A stretch of 64,000 bases of DNA, taken from assembly GCA_947479455.1 (NCBI GenBank), contig CANJZE010000011.1, forward strand, positions 53,021-117,020, read 5' to 3'. The notes beneath the pieces were generated by a model, which was given only the letters and a program-made list of their open reading frames with translations, was not told the DNA's origin and made no database searches. Every line of letters begins with the position of its first letter. Positions within the stretch are counted from its first letter, which is position 1. Shown in pieces: positions 8,125-17,127 of this stretch. The translations under genes and the position numbers were made by a program. Source of the DNA: Bacteroidota bacterium. GTDB taxonomy: Bacteria > Bacteroidota > Bacteroidia > Chitinophagales > LD1.

Positions 8125-8595
8125 TCATTCATGATGATAGGGTTCCTTATTTATAATTGTAAATGCTCTATACAACTGCTCTAAAAAAATGCCGCGAATT
8201 ATTTGATGCGAGAAAGTCATTTTCGATAAACTGAGTTTTGCATTGGCCCGTTTATAAACTTCCTCACTAAAGCCAAACGCACCTCCTACCACAAAACAAA
8301 TTTTCTTGTGGCTTTGGTTAAAAATATTTTCGAGATACGCGGCAAACTGAACTGAGGTTTGCTCCATGCCTTTATCATCTAACAGAATTACAAAATCAGT
8401 AGCAGAAATTTTTTTCAGAATCAATTCTCCTTCCTTCTGCATCAGTTTTTGCTTGTCGTTTATTTTAAGCGAAGAAGTTTCCACTACAATTTCTTCGGTT
8501 TTATGATAGCGGTTAATGCGTTTGAGGTAGTCGCTCGTAATGTTTTTTATTTCGGCAGAAGAAGTTTTGCCAACTACAATGAAATTTATTTGCAT
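8125..8595 (-). CDS. rlmH: 23S rRNA (pseudouridine1915-N3)-methyltransferase
   Basis: RlmH methylates pseudouridine 1915 in helix 69 of 23S rRNA using SAM. The SPOUT-type features are visible: LDDKG, the SAM loop FVVGGAFGF, and the C-terminal block LSLSKMTFSHQIIRGIFLEQ ending in PYHHE. I start it at the ATG at 8593-8595 (MQINFIVVGKT), giving 156 residues, the usual size. The frame continues 11 codons upstream without conserved sequence. It is convergent with the acyltransferase gene. Confidence 0.95.
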   Translation of the reverse strand: MQINFIVVGKTSSAEIKNITSDYLKRINRYHKTEEIVVETSSLKINDKQKLMQKEGELILKKISATDFVILLDDKGMEQTSVQFAAYLENIFNQSHKKICFVVGGAFGFSEEVYKRANAKLSLSKMTFSHQIIRGIFLEQLYRAFTIINKEPYHHE

Positions 8596-8774
8596 AAAGT
8601 GAAAATAATTTTTACCAATGAAAACCACCGGTTAAACAGGTCAATTGTCATAGAATTGTCAAAATCAGGTTGTGGAAAATGTGCAAATACTAATCTTAAG
8701 ATAAGTGCGTTAAGAGCGTAATGTTTGCTCAAAGTGAAGCTAAAATTAAAGTATCCGATTTTTGGAATTCAAAA

Positions 8775-8805
8775 TTTTGAAAAGAGAAAATAAGAAATAC
8801 TTTTA
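8775..8805 (+). promoter_or_regulatory. Possible promoter of the exb/ton operon
   Basis: TTTTG at 8775-8779 and TACTTTTA at 8798-8805 are separated by 18 bases. They match the Bacteroidota -33 TTTG and -7 TAnnTTTG boxes with one mismatch in the latter. This predicts a leader of roughly 50 bases before exbB. Confidence 0.45.
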
Positions 8806-8860
8806 CGCCTCGCTGAAAAAAACACACAATAATTATCATCACTAAAAAACAAAAAACAAA

Positions 8861-9670
8861 ATGAGTAGTCAGTCTAAACAAACTCAGAAAAAAAGCGATT
8901 TCCCTTGGGCAATTGTGGTTATTCTATCGTCTTTGGCAGTATCAGAAATTATTTTTCACTTTCTGTTCGGTGCACGGTCGCATTTTATTGATGACCTTCG
9001 CAAAGAACCCGTACCAGGCGATTACTTTGGAATCATTTACAAAGGAGGATTTATCGTTCCGTTGTTAATGACCATGCTTTTAACTGTAGCTACTTTCTCT
9101 ATTGAACGTTTCCTTACTATTCGTAAGGCTCAAGGTAATGGTTCGTTAGAGTCATTCCTTCAAAAAGTAAAAACACTTTTACATAATAACGATGTTAACG
9201 GTGCTATAGCTGAATGCAACCGCCAAAAAGGTTCGGTAGCCAATGTGGTGGTAGAAGGTTTACACAAGTATCAGGAAATGGATAAGAATACAGCTTTCAC
9301 TTTAGAGCAGAAAGTTCAACACATTCAGCAGGAAATTGAAGAATCTACTTCGCTCGAACTTCCAAGTTTAGAGCAGAATCTTCCTATCCTGGCAACCATT
9401 GCATCAGTAGCTACCCTAGTTGCTCTTTTAGGAACCGTTATTGGTATGATTAAAGCTTTTGCGGCTTTGGCTACGACAGGTAACCCTGATCCGGGCGCGC
9501 TTGCTGCCGGTATCTCAGAGGCGTTGATTAATACAGCCATCGGTATCGGAACTTCAGCCATAGCTATTATCATGTATAACATGTTTACCGGTATGATTGA
9601 TAAACTTACTTATGGAATTGATGAAATAGGTTATTCTATTGCACAAACTTTTGCTTCTACAAGAAAGTAA
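8861..9670 (+). CDS. exbB: MotA/TolQ/ExbB proton channel family protein
   Basis: This is the proton-channel subunit that works with ExbD to energise TonB. The 269-residue protein has an N-terminal helix (about 15-38). It then has the family three-helix core: about 65-85, 170-197 with LPILATIASVATLVALLGTVIGMIKAF split around the TLLGTV-type motif, and 210-245. The extra N-terminal helix is common in Bacteroidota homologues. It heads a seven-gene run exbB-exbD-exbD-tonB-small protein-PstS-like-TPR, all on the plus strand with short gaps. The SusC porin elsewhere in the window is a plausible client. Confidence 0.92.
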   Translation: MSSQSKQTQKKSDFPWAIVVILSSLAVSEIIFHFLFGARSHFIDDLRKEPVPGDYFGIIYKGGFIVPLLMTMLLTVATFSIERFLTIRKAQGNGSLESFLQKVKTLLHNNDVNGAIAECNRQKGSVANVVVEGLHKYQEMDKNTAFTLEQKVQHIQQEIEESTSLELPSLEQNLPILATIASVATLVALLGTVIGMIKAFAALATTGNPDPGALAAGISEALINTAIGIGTSAIAIIMYNMFTGMIDKLTYGIDEIGYSIAQTFASTRK

Positions 9671-9696
9671 TCTCGTTTTCATAAAAAAACAGCAAG

Positions 9697-10359
9697 ATGC
9701 CTAAAGTTAAAATACCAAGAAAAAGCACCATCGTTGATATGACCGCTATGTGCGATGTATCTTTTTTGTTGCTTACATTCTTTATCCTTACGGCAAAATT
9801 CAAACCGCAGTCAATTGTGGCGGTTGATGTGCCTACTGCGCGCAGTACTAAGGCCGTAGATAATGCCATAACAATAACAGTGAACACCGAAGGCAAAGCA
9901 TTCATTTCTGTCAAGGAAAAATCGGTACGATTTGCAATGCTTGAAAAATTGACTGAATTTACCGGTGATCATTATCCGGGTATAAAGGGTTTAAGTAAAG
10001 AACAAATGGAGTTCTTTTCTCTTTGCGATACATGGGGAAGCCCAATTGAAGAAACCAAACGAATTACCAGTATGAATGGTTTGGAATTCAAAAAATATCA
10101 AGAGGAACAAATGCCGGGCATACCTTGCGATTCTACCAATAATCAAATTGGCGATTGGGTAATGGCAGCACGTTATGCAACCAATGGGGATATTAAGATT
10201 GCCATTAAAGGTGATAAGGATTCAAACGTGGAGTATGTGAAACAGGTAATAAAACGGTTATCGGAAAAAGACATTCATCGTTTTGTGTTAATTACTTCGT
10301 TGGCAGCTCCAAGTGGCGCTGGTGAAGTACCTGCTACAGAAACACCGGCAGAGAAATAA
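9697..10359 (+). CDS. exbD: ExbD/TolR family protein, first copy
   Basis: A single transmembrane helix begins at about residue 17 and carries the conserved membrane aspartate Asp20 (TAMCDVSFLLLTFFIL), which conducts protons with ExbB. A periplasmic domain follows. At 220 residues it is much longer than E. coli ExbD (about 140) because of an insertion around residues 85-150. The ExbD-type C-terminal fold returns near the end (IAIKGDKDSNVEYVKQVI). It lies 26 bases after exbB and next to a second, differing exbD. Confidence 0.9.
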   Translation: MPKVKIPRKSTIVDMTAMCDVSFLLLTFFILTAKFKPQSIVAVDVPTARSTKAVDNAITITVNTEGKAFISVKEKSVRFAMLEKLTEFTGDHYPGIKGLSKEQMEFFSLCDTWGSPIEETKRITSMNGLEFKKYQEEQMPGIPCDSTNNQIGDWVMAARYATNGDIKIAIKGDKDSNVEYVKQVIKRLSEKDIHRFVLITSLAAPSGAGEVPATETPAEK

Positions 10360-10388
10360 TTTCAAAAACTTAAAAACAGCGCAACAAA

Positions 10389-11024
10389 ATGGCACAAATG
10401 GAAACCGGAGGCGGTGGAGGTGGCAAACACAATGGTGGAGTACGCTCGAAAAAAATGTCAACTCGAGTTGACCTAACTCCCATGGTTGATTTGGCGTTTC
10501 TACTAATATCGTTCTTTATGTTAACCACCACTTTGAATAAACCCAAAGCTATGGAGCTAAACATGCCTAAGAAAACCGATAATGAAGAAGAAAAACAAGA
10601 TGTAGGCGAATGTCAGGTGTTGAATATTATGTTAGATACTTTAGACCAGGTATGGTATTATGATGGGTTGAAGGTTGCTGGATTGCAGAAAACCACTTTC
10701 GCTGGTGATGGCGGAATTCGCAAAGAAATTTTGCGTAAACTGAAGGCAGTGCCTACTGAGTGCCCTCCAGGCAAGAAATGGGTAGATGCTAACAAGGACA
10801 AAGTAAAACAACCCGAAGAAATCACTATGGGACCTAGAGACGCCATCATTTTAATTAAAATGCTGAAAGGCGCTAGGTATAAGAACATGATTGACATTTT
10901 GGATGAAATGGACATTACCGGTTGTAAAATTTATGCCATTCAAGACCCCGACCCGATAGAAATTGAAGCGGTGGGTAACGGTGGTGTAGTTAAAGAGTTT
11001 GCGAAAGAAGTAGTGACGAACTAA
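10389..11024 (+). CDS. exbD: ExbD/TolR family protein, second copy
   Basis: This is the second ExbD of the cluster, 211 residues. A glycine-rich cytosolic N-terminus (six Gly around 7-12) precedes the transmembrane helix with the conserved Asp34 in TPMVDLAFLLISFFML. As in its neighbour, the periplasmic part is enlarged, here around residues 60-160. The two copies differ strongly outside the helix, suggesting a heteromeric ExbD pair. It starts 29 bases after the first copy. Confidence 0.9.
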   Translation: MAQMETGGGGGGKHNGGVRSKKMSTRVDLTPMVDLAFLLISFFMLTTTLNKPKAMELNMPKKTDNEEEKQDVGECQVLNIMLDTLDQVWYYDGLKVAGLQKTTFAGDGGIRKEILRKLKAVPTECPPGKKWVDANKDKVKQPEEITMGPRDAIILIKMLKGARYKNMIDILDEMDITGCKIYAIQDPDPIEIEAVGNGGVVKEFAKEVVTN

Positions 11025-11075
11025 ATTTTGTGGAATAAATTCATTCATGCATCATAACATTAAAGAAGCGTAAAG

Positions 11076-11867
11076 ATGGAAACATCAAAAAATTATTTGA
11101 ACTGGTCGATGGATGACATCGTTTTTGACAACCGTAATAAAGATTATGGGGCATATCAGCTAAGAATATTACAGAAAAAAAATGTCAGAACCGGCTTGAT
11201 AGCAGCCATCATTGGATTTTCACTGTTCGTATTAGCCGCATTGGTCGATTGGGGATTTTTGATTCCAGATAAAAAAGCAGAAACGGTAGAAACATCCGTA
11301 ACACTTGCTGAACCACCGCCATTGGATAAAGCTGCACCACCACCACCACCTCCTCCTCCTCCTCCGCCCCCTACAAGACCTACAGTACGTTTTGTGGAAA
11401 TGGTTGTTAAGAAACAGGAGGAAGTGAGAGAGGAAGAGCCTATGGAAATTCCGAAAGATGAAAAAGCAGAAATTGCAACTAAAACACAGGAAGGCGATCC
11501 TAATGCAAATTTAGAACCGGTAGTTACTGAAGCACCTGTGGTGGAAGAACCAAAAATTTTCACCTTTGTAGAGCAAATGCCCGAGTATCCGGGTGGAGAT
11601 ATGGAGTTGATTAAATACTTACAAAAGAATATTGTGTATCCGCAAATGGAGCGCGATAACGATATTCAGGGAAAAGTAATTGTACAATTCGTGGTATTGG
11701 AAGATGGAACGGTTTCGGATGTTGTGGCGAAACGAAACGTTAGCCCGGGATTGGATAAAGAAGCTGTGCGTGTTGTAAAGTCAATGCCTAAATGGAAAGC
11801 AGGTAAGCAACAAGGTAAGGCAGTTCGTGTGCAATATATGTTGCCGGTAGTATTCAAATTGCAATAA
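11076..11867 (+). CDS. tonB: TonB energy transducer
   Basis: TonB couples the ExbBD proton flow to outer-membrane receptors. The 263-residue protein has a cytosolic start with DIVFDNRNKDYGAY, typical of Bacteroidota TonB. It then has one transmembrane helix at about 39-58, a proline run (11 Pro around 88-98), an acidic linker, and a C-terminal TonB domain from about 170 (YPGGDMELIKYLQKNIVYP, GKVIVQFVV, VVFKLQ). The Pro run is coded by mixed CCA/CCT/CCG codons. It lies 51 bases after the second exbD. Confidence 0.93.
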   Translation: METSKNYLNWSMDDIVFDNRNKDYGAYQLRILQKKNVRTGLIAAIIGFSLFVLAALVDWGFLIPDKKAETVETSVTLAEPPPLDKAAPPPPPPPPPPPPTRPTVRFVEMVVKKQEEVREEEPMEIPKDEKAEIATKTQEGDPNANLEPVVTEAPVVEEPKIFTFVEQMPEYPGGDMELIKYLQKNIVYPQMERDNDIQGKVIVQFVVLEDGTVSDVVAKRNVSPGLDKEAVRVVKSMPKWKAGKQQGKAVRVQYMLPVVFKLQ

Positions 11868-11945
11868 ACATTATCGAAAATAACTTTAGCAAAAATCATA
11901 ATCGTTCCGTGTGAATGGTTATGATTTTTGCAATTTATAGAACAC

Positions 11946-12170
11946 ATGAATCAGATTTTTAAAATCATTTTCTCGAGTCCTTCCTTGCTTTGGAAAGCAG
12001 GAGCAGCATTAATTTTTTTATGCTTTGCACTTGCGTTGTTTTTTGTTCCATCGCTTACTGTTGGTTTTACTACGAACTCGCGTTATGCTTTTGCAGGAAT
12101 AATGCTGTGCTATGCGCTGTTTCGTTTCTACGGCTTTTATTCAGAATACAACAACAGTAATCATGAATAA
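11946..12170 (+). CDS. Small membrane protein of the exb/ton cluster
   Basis: This 74-residue protein starts at the ATG at 11946 (MNQIFKIIFSSP); an in-frame ATG at 11928 is less likely. It has two hydrophobic helices, about 16-35 and 46-62. I do not recognise a named family. A short two-helix gene at this place between tonB and a PstS-like gene is a familiar Bacteroidota arrangement. Its end overlaps the start of the next gene by 8 bases, so the two are probably made together. Confidence 0.7.
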   Translation: MNQIFKIIFSSPSLLWKAGAALIFLCFALALFFVPSLTVGFTTNSRYAFAGIMLCYALFRFYGFYSEYNNSNHE

Positions 12171-13134
12171 GAAACGAATTTTCTTTTTCATGTCAGTCTC
12201 TTGTCTATTGTCTATCGTCTTTTCCTTTTCATCATGCACGCAAAAAAAATCGGCAGAAGAAGCTAAACAGGATAGCCGTTTCAAAATTTACAAAGGCGTT
12301 TTGAATGTAGATGTCGATATGGGTTTAGAACAGATATTAAAACAGCAGGAGGAAGTTTTTGATTTTTTAAACGATAGTGTGCAAAGCAATTTTACTTACA
12401 AGAACGAGAAGGAAATGTTTGAAGATTTCAAAAACAAGAAAGCTACGCTGTTGATTCTTTCAAGAGAGTTAGAAAAATCGGAGGTGAATGATTTACGCAA
12501 TCTTGATACTATTTATGTTCGTCAATTGCCGGTGGCGTATGATGCTGTAGCTTTGATTGGTAGTAATGATTTTGACGATCAGCGTTTGGATTTTGCTTTG
12601 CTCCAAAAATATTTTGACCCGAAAAATTCTGCTGCTGCCTATCCTAAACTTGTTTTCGAAAATCAGCATTCAAGCACTGTTCAGTTCGTGTTGAATAAAT
12701 TAGGATATAAAGAAAAGGTATCGCCAAACGTTTATGCGCTTCAATCGGTTAACGAAGTGATTGATTATGTTTCGCAGAACAAAAATGTGATTGGTTTTAT
12801 TCCATTCAATACTATAAGCGATAGCGAAGACATGAGGGTGAAAGAGACTTTGAAGAGGATAAAAATTTTAAGTTTGCGCGCCAAAAATAAAGAAGGCGAC
12901 ATAGTAAGGGTAAGTGCTAATCAGTCGGACATTGCAGAAGGAGATTATCCGCTGATAAGAACGCTGAATACTGTTACACGAAGTACTAGTGACGACAATC
13001 TTGAATTGCTATTGGTAACTTTTTTATCGAAGGCAAAGGGGGCCAAAATATTTTTGAAAGCCGGTTTAATTCCGGTAACAATTCCTGAACGGGAGATTAT
13101 TGTTAACGAAAGTGAAGTAAGCGGCAGTAAGTAA
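12163..13134 (+). CDS. PstS-like substrate-binding lipoprotein
   Basis: I start it at the ATG at 12163 (MNKKRIFFFMSVSCLL), which gives a lipoprotein signal ending in FSFSSC and a mature protein of about 300 residues. The mature part follows the PstS/PBP-like fold: YVRQLPVAYDAVALIGS, STVQFVLNKLG, VIGFIPFNTISD and a final YPLIRTLNTVTR segment. No pst permease genes are near, so a phosphate-uptake role is not supported. The context in the exb/ton operon suggests an envelope function. The signal peptide is encoded by a period-7 repeat (12192-12219). Confidence 0.82.
   Translation: MNKKRIFFFMSVSCLLSIVFSFSSCTQKKSAEEAKQDSRFKIYKGVLNVDVDMGLEQILKQQEEVFDFLNDSVQSNFTYKNEKEMFEDFKNKKATLLILSRELEKSEVNDLRNLDTIYVRQLPVAYDAVALIGSNDFDDQRLDFALLQKYFDPKNSAAAYPKLVFENQHSSTVQFVLNKLGYKEKVSPNVYALQSVNEVIDYVSQNKNVIGFIPFNTISDSEDMRVKETLKRIKILSLRAKNKEGDIVRVSANQSDIAEGDYPLIRTLNTVTRSTSDDNLELLLVTFLSKAKGAKIFLKAGLIPVTIPEREIIVNESEVSGSK
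12192..12219. repeat. Period-7 tandem repeat (TATTGTC type) in a lipoprotein signal
   Basis: The heptamers are GTCAGTC, TCTTGTC, TATTGTC and TATCGTC, in the same register as the blocks at 2852-2893 and 57713-57754. They encode SVSCLLSIVF in the hydrophobic core of the PstS-like lipoprotein signal. Confidence 0.88.
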
Positions 13135-13184
13135 ACATTGGCATTTGTTTGTTATCAATCAGTACACACCAAATAAACATAGAC

Positions 13185-14765
13185 ATGAAGAAGGTATTTT
13201 CAATGGTAGCGTTAGTTCTTAGTTTGTATGTTCTTTCTGCACAAACCTTGCAGGATGCGCAACACGAAATTGACAACGAAAATTATTTCCGCGCAAAACA
13301 AATTCTCAGCAAGTTAATGAGCGATCCTGCTGCGAACAAAGCCGATGTGGCTTATTACATGGGTAATGCATATCTGAAAAGTGATGATGCAGATTCAGCG
13401 CTCGTATTTTATAAGAAGGTTTTTAATCCTGAAACCAAAACGGCTATAGGGCATGTGGCACTTGGTCGAATTGCGTTATTGTCGAAGAACACGACTGAAG
13501 CTACTGTAAACTTTACACGGGCCACGCAATTGACTAAACAAAAAAATGCGAATATCTACTACGAAATAGGCGATGCGTATTTTACTCCCAAGGTAGTTAG
13601 TTTGAGCGCAGCTATTTCAAATTTCGAATCGGCTTATGCGCTTGATAATAAAAATTGTCAAATCATGATTGCCCTTGGCGATGCATATCTTGAAAACTCT
13701 TCTACCGATAACACCATGGGTGGAAAGGCGATGAATAAATACGAAGCCGCGGCTGATGCTTGCAAAACGAATCCTTTGGCTTTGATCAAAATGGGTCGTT
13801 TGGCTGTGCGTGGAAGAATTTACGACCAGGCCATAGAATCGTTCAACAAGGCATTGAACATTGACCAGAAGTATCCAATTGTTTACAAGGAGTTAGCAGA
13901 GGCTTATTACCTGAGTAAACAATACGATAAGGTGAAACCAAATTACGAAAAGTATATTGCTTTAAGCCCCGGAGATAATCAGGCGAAGACAAGTTTGATT
14001 ACACTTTATTTCCAAAGCAAAGAGTATGATAAAGCGATTGAAGAATCAACGCGTGGTTTAGCAAATGACCCAAGCAACTATGTATTTCAACGCGTCATTG
14101 CGTTTTCAAACTTCGAATTGAAACGTTATAAAGAAGCAGCAGAAACCAGTGCAAAATTTTGGGCTAATCCTGCGAAGAAGGTAAAGGATATTGATTACAT
14201 CTACTCAGCCCGAATTGCTGCCCAAGCGGGTGATACTTCAGCTGCATTGAACTATTTTAAGGTGGCTTTAGAAAACGATTCTTCAAATTGTGATTTGCTG
14301 GGAGAATATGGAAAAGTGTTGTTTCAGGCAAAACATTTTACGGAATCTATTGCGCAGTATGCATTGAAAAAAGACAAGTGTGGTAAGTTGAATTCGGTGG
14401 AAGTGTTTTATTTAGGTAGATGTTATTATAGTGTAGGGGATTCTTTGATGGCAGATACTACTTTTGCTGAATTTACGCAACGCAACCCAACTTCGCCCGA
14501 TGGGTATATGTGGAGAGCTATGACGAATTTAAAAATTGGCAAACCGGAAGATTTCAATGCTTATCCGTACTACTTAAAATACATTGAAGTTGCCGGCAGC
14601 GATCCAGTGAAGTATAAAAGAAATTTGCCCGATGCATATTCTTATGTAGGTATTTACAGTTTTGAAAAATTGAAAGACAAGGAAAAAGCGAAAGAATATT
14701 TTACTAAATCGCTTGAGATTGACCCAACCAACACAATTGCGGTGGAATACATGAAGCAGTTTTAA
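13185..14765 (+). CDS. Exported tetratricopeptide-repeat protein
   Basis: The 526-residue protein begins at the ATG at 13185 (MKKVFSMVALVLSLYVLSAQ), a clean signal peptide. The rest is a chain of TPR-type helical repeats, for example NENYFRAKQILSKL near the start, DQAIESFNKALNIDQKYPIVYKELAEAY in the middle and EKAKEYFTKSLEIDPTN at the end. It is probably periplasmic or outer-membrane associated and a binding scaffold. It closes the exb/ton run and is followed by a strong terminator. Confidence 0.87.
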   Translation: MKKVFSMVALVLSLYVLSAQTLQDAQHEIDNENYFRAKQILSKLMSDPAANKADVAYYMGNAYLKSDDADSALVFYKKVFNPETKTAIGHVALGRIALLSKNTTEATVNFTRATQLTKQKNANIYYEIGDAYFTPKVVSLSAAISNFESAYALDNKNCQIMIALGDAYLENSSTDNTMGGKAMNKYEAAADACKTNPLALIKMGRLAVRGRIYDQAIESFNKALNIDQKYPIVYKELAEAYYLSKQYDKVKPNYEKYIALSPGDNQAKTSLITLYFQSKEYDKAIEESTRGLANDPSNYVFQRVIAFSNFELKRYKEAAETSAKFWANPAKKVKDIDYIYSARIAAQAGDTSAALNYFKVALENDSSNCDLLGEYGKVLFQAKHFTESIAQYALKKDKCGKLNSVEVFYLGRCYYSVGDSLMADTTFAEFTQRNPTSPDGYMWRAMTNLKIGKPEDFNAYPYYLKYIEVAGSDPVKYKRNLPDAYSYVGIYSFEKLKDKEKAKEYFTKSLEIDPTNTIAVEYMKQF

Positions 14766-14789
14766 TTAATCTGGTAGAGATATTTTCAA

Positions 14790-14826
14790 AAGCCCTTTTC
14801 AAATTATTGAAAAGGGTTTTTTGTTT
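14790..14826 (+). terminator. Rho-independent terminator of the exb/ton operon
   Basis: CCCTTTTC (14793-14800), an 8-base loop and GAAAAGGG (14809-14816) are followed by TTTTTTGTTTTG. It lies just after the TPR gene. Confidence 0.88.
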
Positions 14827-14864
14827 TGTGCAACTCGGAAATATTTCTTTTTATAAATTTATTC

Positions 14865-15413
14865 ATGAATTCAGTTTTGCCTCCTCACATTCTAATCACG
14901 CAAGAAATGCTCGATGAAGCTATTCTACTCATTCCGCAAACGAAGGTAGAGCGCACTGTGGCTTCAAAAATTGATACGCTTACTGGGCATTTGGGGGAAT
15001 TTGCCTTTGCACAATTTATGTTTGGAGATTGGCGCAAAAATTTTGTTGGGAAAAACAAAGGCGAAAATGATTTCGGAGAGTTTGAAATCAAAACATCTGC
15101 ATTCCCTTTCAACACGAAACTAAATTTGCTGGTGCGCGAAGATTATGCACACAAACGCAAACCAAAATTCTATGTGCAGTTGATAATTGATGTGCCTTCT
15201 CATTCGGCCGATTCAATTGTGGCAGGCACTCGCGCTTACCTCTGTGGTTATTCAACTGCCGAAGAACTCGATAAAGCACCGCTGAAAGATTTCGGAAGTA
15301 AAACAGGAACGGCCGGAGGATATCGCTGTCACTTTATTCCTATTACAAAATTGAAACCGGTTGAAGAGTTGCGGAACATGAAACCGGTTGAAGAGTTGCG
15401 GAACATGAAATAG
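14865..15413 (+). CDS. Unnamed protein with a PD-(D/E)XK nuclease-like motif
   Basis: The 182-residue cytosolic protein starts at the ATG at 14865. A helix with GHLGEFAFAQF (Glu45) is followed by ENDFGEFEIKTS (Asp69, Glu74 and Lys76). This E-x(n)-D-x(n)-EXK order is that of PD-(D/E)XK nucleases, including many restriction enzymes. I cannot assign a named family, and no methyltransferase or other restriction-modification gene is adjacent. The last 18 residues come from a perfect 27-base tandem duplication (PVEELRNMK twice), a recent-looking slippage that extends the protein by nine residues. Confidence 0.7.
   Translation: MNSVLPPHILITQEMLDEAILLIPQTKVERTVASKIDTLTGHLGEFAFAQFMFGDWRKNFVGKNKGENDFGEFEIKTSAFPFNTKLNLLVREDYAHKRKPKFYVQLIIDVPSHSADSIVAGTRAYLCGYSTAEELDKAPLKDFGSKTGTAGGYRCHFIPITKLKPVEELRNMKPVEELRNMK
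15354..15407 (+). repeat. Perfect 27-base tandem duplication at a gene 3' end
   Basis: The unit starts AAACCGGTTGAAGAG and occurs twice back to back (15354-15380 and 15381-15407), immediately before AAATAG. Being 9 codons long it preserves the frame and duplicates KPVEELRNM. Confidence 0.97.
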
Positions 15414-15481
15414 AAATATACTTACGACACTTGGAGTTAAACATTTTCTCTCCCATTCTTTTCTAACTTTCGCTTGTAGTT

Positions 15482-17122
15482 ATGGTAGTAGAAACAATTC
15501 AAAAAAATATTCGGCAGTTCCCCACTCAGTTGATTCTTGTAATCATTGGAGCATTATTGTTTTTGCCCTTCCTGAATCAGGTTCATTTGTTTGATTTGGA
15601 CGAGATAAATTTTGCAGAAAGTGCGCGCGAAATGTTACTCACGCACAATTTCCGCATGGTACAAATCAACTTTCAACCCTTTTACGAAAAACCACCGCTC
15701 TTTATTTGGTTGCAGGCACTCAGCATGACTTATTTCGGTGTGAATGAATTTGCTGCGCGTTTACCCAACGCCATTTGCGGAATAGTTACGTTGCTCGTGG
15801 TGTTTAATGTGGGTCGCTATGTTTTTAAATCGCAACTAGGTGTGCTCTGGGCAATGATGTTTTGCTGTTCTATACTCCCGCATATTTATTTCAAGAGCGG
15901 AATCATTGACCCTATTTTTAATCTCTTCATTTTTCTTGGCGTGTTTTTCCTTTTTAAACTAAGCGTTCAAAATGATTTCGAAAATTTTAAAATTCAAAAG
16001 CGAAACCGTAGGTGGAACTTAGTTCTCTCTGCATTGTTCATAGGGCTTGCGACACTTACTAAAGGACCTGTTGCCATTTTGCTTTCGGTACTTACGGCTT
16101 CCACTTATTTTTTTGTGAATCGCGGTAAACTTAAAATTGAATTGAGTGAAATGATTTTGTGGTGGGTGATCGTGGCAGCGGTGGTTATTTTGTGGCTCAG
16201 CTTTGCCATTCATGCTAATGGGCTGAAGTTCGTAGACGAGTTTATTACCTATCAAATTCGTTCGTTCGCTTCTAACAATAATGGCAGCTGGTTCTTCTAT
16301 CACCCATTCCTGCTACTCATAGGTGTTTTTCCGGCTTCTGCTCTTATTTACGATGCGTTTAAAAGGAATGCGAATGACGATACCACACAAGTGTATTTCA
16401 AACGATGGATGATTTATTTGCTGTGCGTGGTGTTGATTGTTTTTAGTGTGTTAAAAACAAAAATAGTTCACTACTCCTCATTGTGTTATTTCCCTATCAC
16501 CTTTCTTGCCGCATACTATCTCAACTATTTGTTTGATGGAAAAATGAAATGGACATGGCGGCAAACGGTGCCGTTGCTCACGCTCGGTGTTTTGATTACC
16601 GTGGCATTTACCGGAGGCATATTTCTTATTCAACGTCCCGATGTTTTTGTCAACTACGTTAAAGATGATTTTGTCAAAGAAATTTTGAAAGCAAAAGTGT
16701 ACTGGAGCAATTATGATATCCGCTTTGGTATTGCATACCTCGTGTGCCTAATTGTTTCTATTTTATTAATGCAAACTAAACATGTAAAATGGGGTGCGTA
16801 TATTCTTATCATTTGCAGTGCACTTTTCATTAGCACGGTAATCACCTTGGTAGTGCCACGTGTAGAAAAATATTCCCAGGCTGCATTAATTGAGTTTTTA
16901 GAATCAAAAGCAGATGAATCTTGCCGTATTGAAACAGAAGGATTCAAAAGCTACGCGCATTATTTTTATGCGAAGAAACCATGTTCCGCTTTTGCTGATA
17001 CCGCAAAACCATTGTATGTAATTACTAAATGCACGAATGTAGAAGTAGCGAAACCGCATCATTCAAAACTTGTGGAATTGTATCGCAAAAACGGATGGGT
17101 GTTTTTTAAGGGAGAGAATTGA
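15482..17122 (+). CDS. ArnT/PMT-type membrane glycosyltransferase
   Basis: The 546-residue protein has about eleven hydrophobic helices and the GT-C pattern of the GT39/GT83 group. After the first helix comes LFDLDEINFAESAREML with an acidic DLDE motif, then EKPPLFIWLQAL and GVNEFAARLPNA. Enzymes of this kind use a polyprenyl-phosphate sugar to modify lipid A or proteins on the periplasmic side. Donor and acceptor cannot be read. A second member of the family is at 23751-25709. Confidence 0.87.
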   Translation: MVVETIQKNIRQFPTQLILVIIGALLFLPFLNQVHLFDLDEINFAESAREMLLTHNFRMVQINFQPFYEKPPLFIWLQALSMTYFGVNEFAARLPNAICGIVTLLVVFNVGRYVFKSQLGVLWAMMFCCSILPHIYFKSGIIDPIFNLFIFLGVFFLFKLSVQNDFENFKIQKRNRRWNLVLSALFIGLATLTKGPVAILLSVLTASTYFFVNRGKLKIELSEMILWWVIVAAVVILWLSFAIHANGLKFVDEFITYQIRSFASNNNGSWFFYHPFLLLIGVFPASALIYDAFKRNANDDTTQVYFKRWMIYLLCVVLIVFSVLKTKIVHYSSLCYFPITFLAAYYLNYLFDGKMKWTWRQTVPLLTLGVLITVAFTGGIFLIQRPDVFVNYVKDDFVKEILKAKVYWSNYDIRFGIAYLVCLIVSILLMQTKHVKWGAYILIICSALFISTVITLVVPRVEKYSQAALIEFLESKADESCRIETEGFKSYAHYFYAKKPCSAFADTAKPLYVITKCTNVEVAKPHHSKLVELYRKNGWVFFKGEN

Positions 17123-17127
17123 CATTG

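Noticed and set aside
12163..13134. Phosphate ABC transporter based on the PstS-like protein
   Set aside because: No PstA, PstB, PstC or PhoU genes are present; PstS-like lipoproteins next to TonB genes in Bacteroidota are not evidence of a phosphate uptake system.
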